Below, in pieces: positions 34,935 to 35,131 of a stretch of DNA of 35,131 nucleotides; positions within the stretch are counted from its first letter, which is position 1; each line of letters starts with the position of its first letter. This stretch comes from Akkermansiaceae bacterium. Its GTDB lineage: Bacteria; Verrucomicrobiota; Verrucomicrobiia; Verrucomicrobiales; Akkermansiaceae. A model generated the notes under the pieces. It saw only the letters and a program-made list of their open reading frames with translations, searched no databases and had not been told where the DNA came from. Made by a program: the position numbers and the translations under genes. The DNA lies in NCBI GenBank assembly GCA_905181965.1, contig CAJIZY010000018.1, positions 1 through 35,131 of the forward strand, written 5' to 3'.

Positions 34935-34983
34935 TAGATTGATTCCTCAAGTTAATACGCAGCTTAATAGATAAGTTATCCCT

Positions 34984-35131
34984 TCATTTTTGAGGCGGGC
35001 GGGCTTCAAGGGCATATTCGGAGTATTGTTTATCGCGCGCGTCTTTTTTGAAGCCGCCGGGGTGGCTGACGAGGACCTGGTGTGTCATCGATGAGGTTGA
35101 TGAGGTAGTGGGTGGTCCCTTTGGGGAGGGT
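34984..35131 (-). CDS. C-terminal fragment of a gene cut by the window edge, frameshifted; possibly a sulfatase
   Basis: The gene enters from the right edge. From 35131 the minus strand reads TLPKGTTHYLINLIDD, then one surplus base at about 35083 moves the reading to HQVLVSHPGGFKKDARDKQYSEYALEARPPQK, which stops at 34984. Removing the base joins them as LINLIDDHQVLVSHPGG. The 'THYxxNLIDExxxLVS.P' pattern resembles the end of some sulfatases from Planctomycetota and Verrucomicrobiota, which would suit the neighbourhood, but too little is present to be sure. Confidence 0.45.
   Translation of the reverse strand, partial: PSPKGPPTTSSTSSMTHQVLVSHPGGFKKDARDKQYSEYALEARPPQK

Overview
The window looks like a chromosomal segment of a marine-type Verrucomicrobiota bacterium (Planctomycetota is a less likely alternative). 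This rests on gene content: a VPEP-type PEP-CTERM sorting tail, an ASPIC/UnbV FG-GAP protein, a DUF4407 membrane protein, a DUF1080 (3-keto-disaccharide hydrolase) protein beside a cytochrome c, CIA30 and fasciclin domains, and four or five secreted sulfatases. No rRNA, tRNA, CRISPR array or transposase was recognised.

Layout. At 0.2-5.2 kb are nadE (+) and a secreted metzincin-like protease (+). At 5.3-13.9 kb is a block of large secreted adhesin-like proteins: a PEP-CTERM lectin-like protein (-) with its own terminator, a giant FG-GAP/UnbV protein (+), and a three-unit lectin/TSP3 protein (+) closed by two consecutive intrinsic terminators. At 14.0-21.3 kb is a tight + operon: S9 peptidase, SDR, YjhG/YagF-type sugar-acid dehydratase and sulfatase (the last pair overlap as ATGA). 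At 21.4-24.1 kb are a CIA30-FAS1-FAS1 protein and a HAD hydrolase (both -). At 24.2-27.1 kb are two sulfatases in tandem (+), then DUF4407 (+, to 29.0 kb). At 29.0-34.1 kb is a - strand operon: sulfatase, cytochrome c, then a beta-propeller/DUF1080/EF-hand protein. An SGNH hydrolase and the C-terminal tail of one more gene (both -) close the window.

How the genes fit together (inference): sulfatases and an SGNH esterase would strip sulfate and acyl groups from a polysaccharide. The propeller/DUF1080 protein with its cytochrome c could oxidise and cleave glycosidic bonds outside the cytoplasm. The SDR and sugar-acid dehydratase would feed released sugars into a non-phosphorylative oxidative route in the cytoplasm.

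The most unusual signal is damage confined to secreted-protein genes. Four genes (5.47, 12.0, 19.92 and 35.08 kb) each carry exactly one surplus base outside a homopolymer, and removing it restores the expected protein. In the UnbV gene about 102 bp (7615-7716) has been replaced by a piece that reads, on the opposite strand, as part of a short-chain dehydrogenase. A second, less certain patch (about 11271-11345) replaces the expected Ca-binding linker in the lectin protein. Either the assembly has errors or chimeric joins, or these are short-patch illegitimate recombination events and recent frameshifts.
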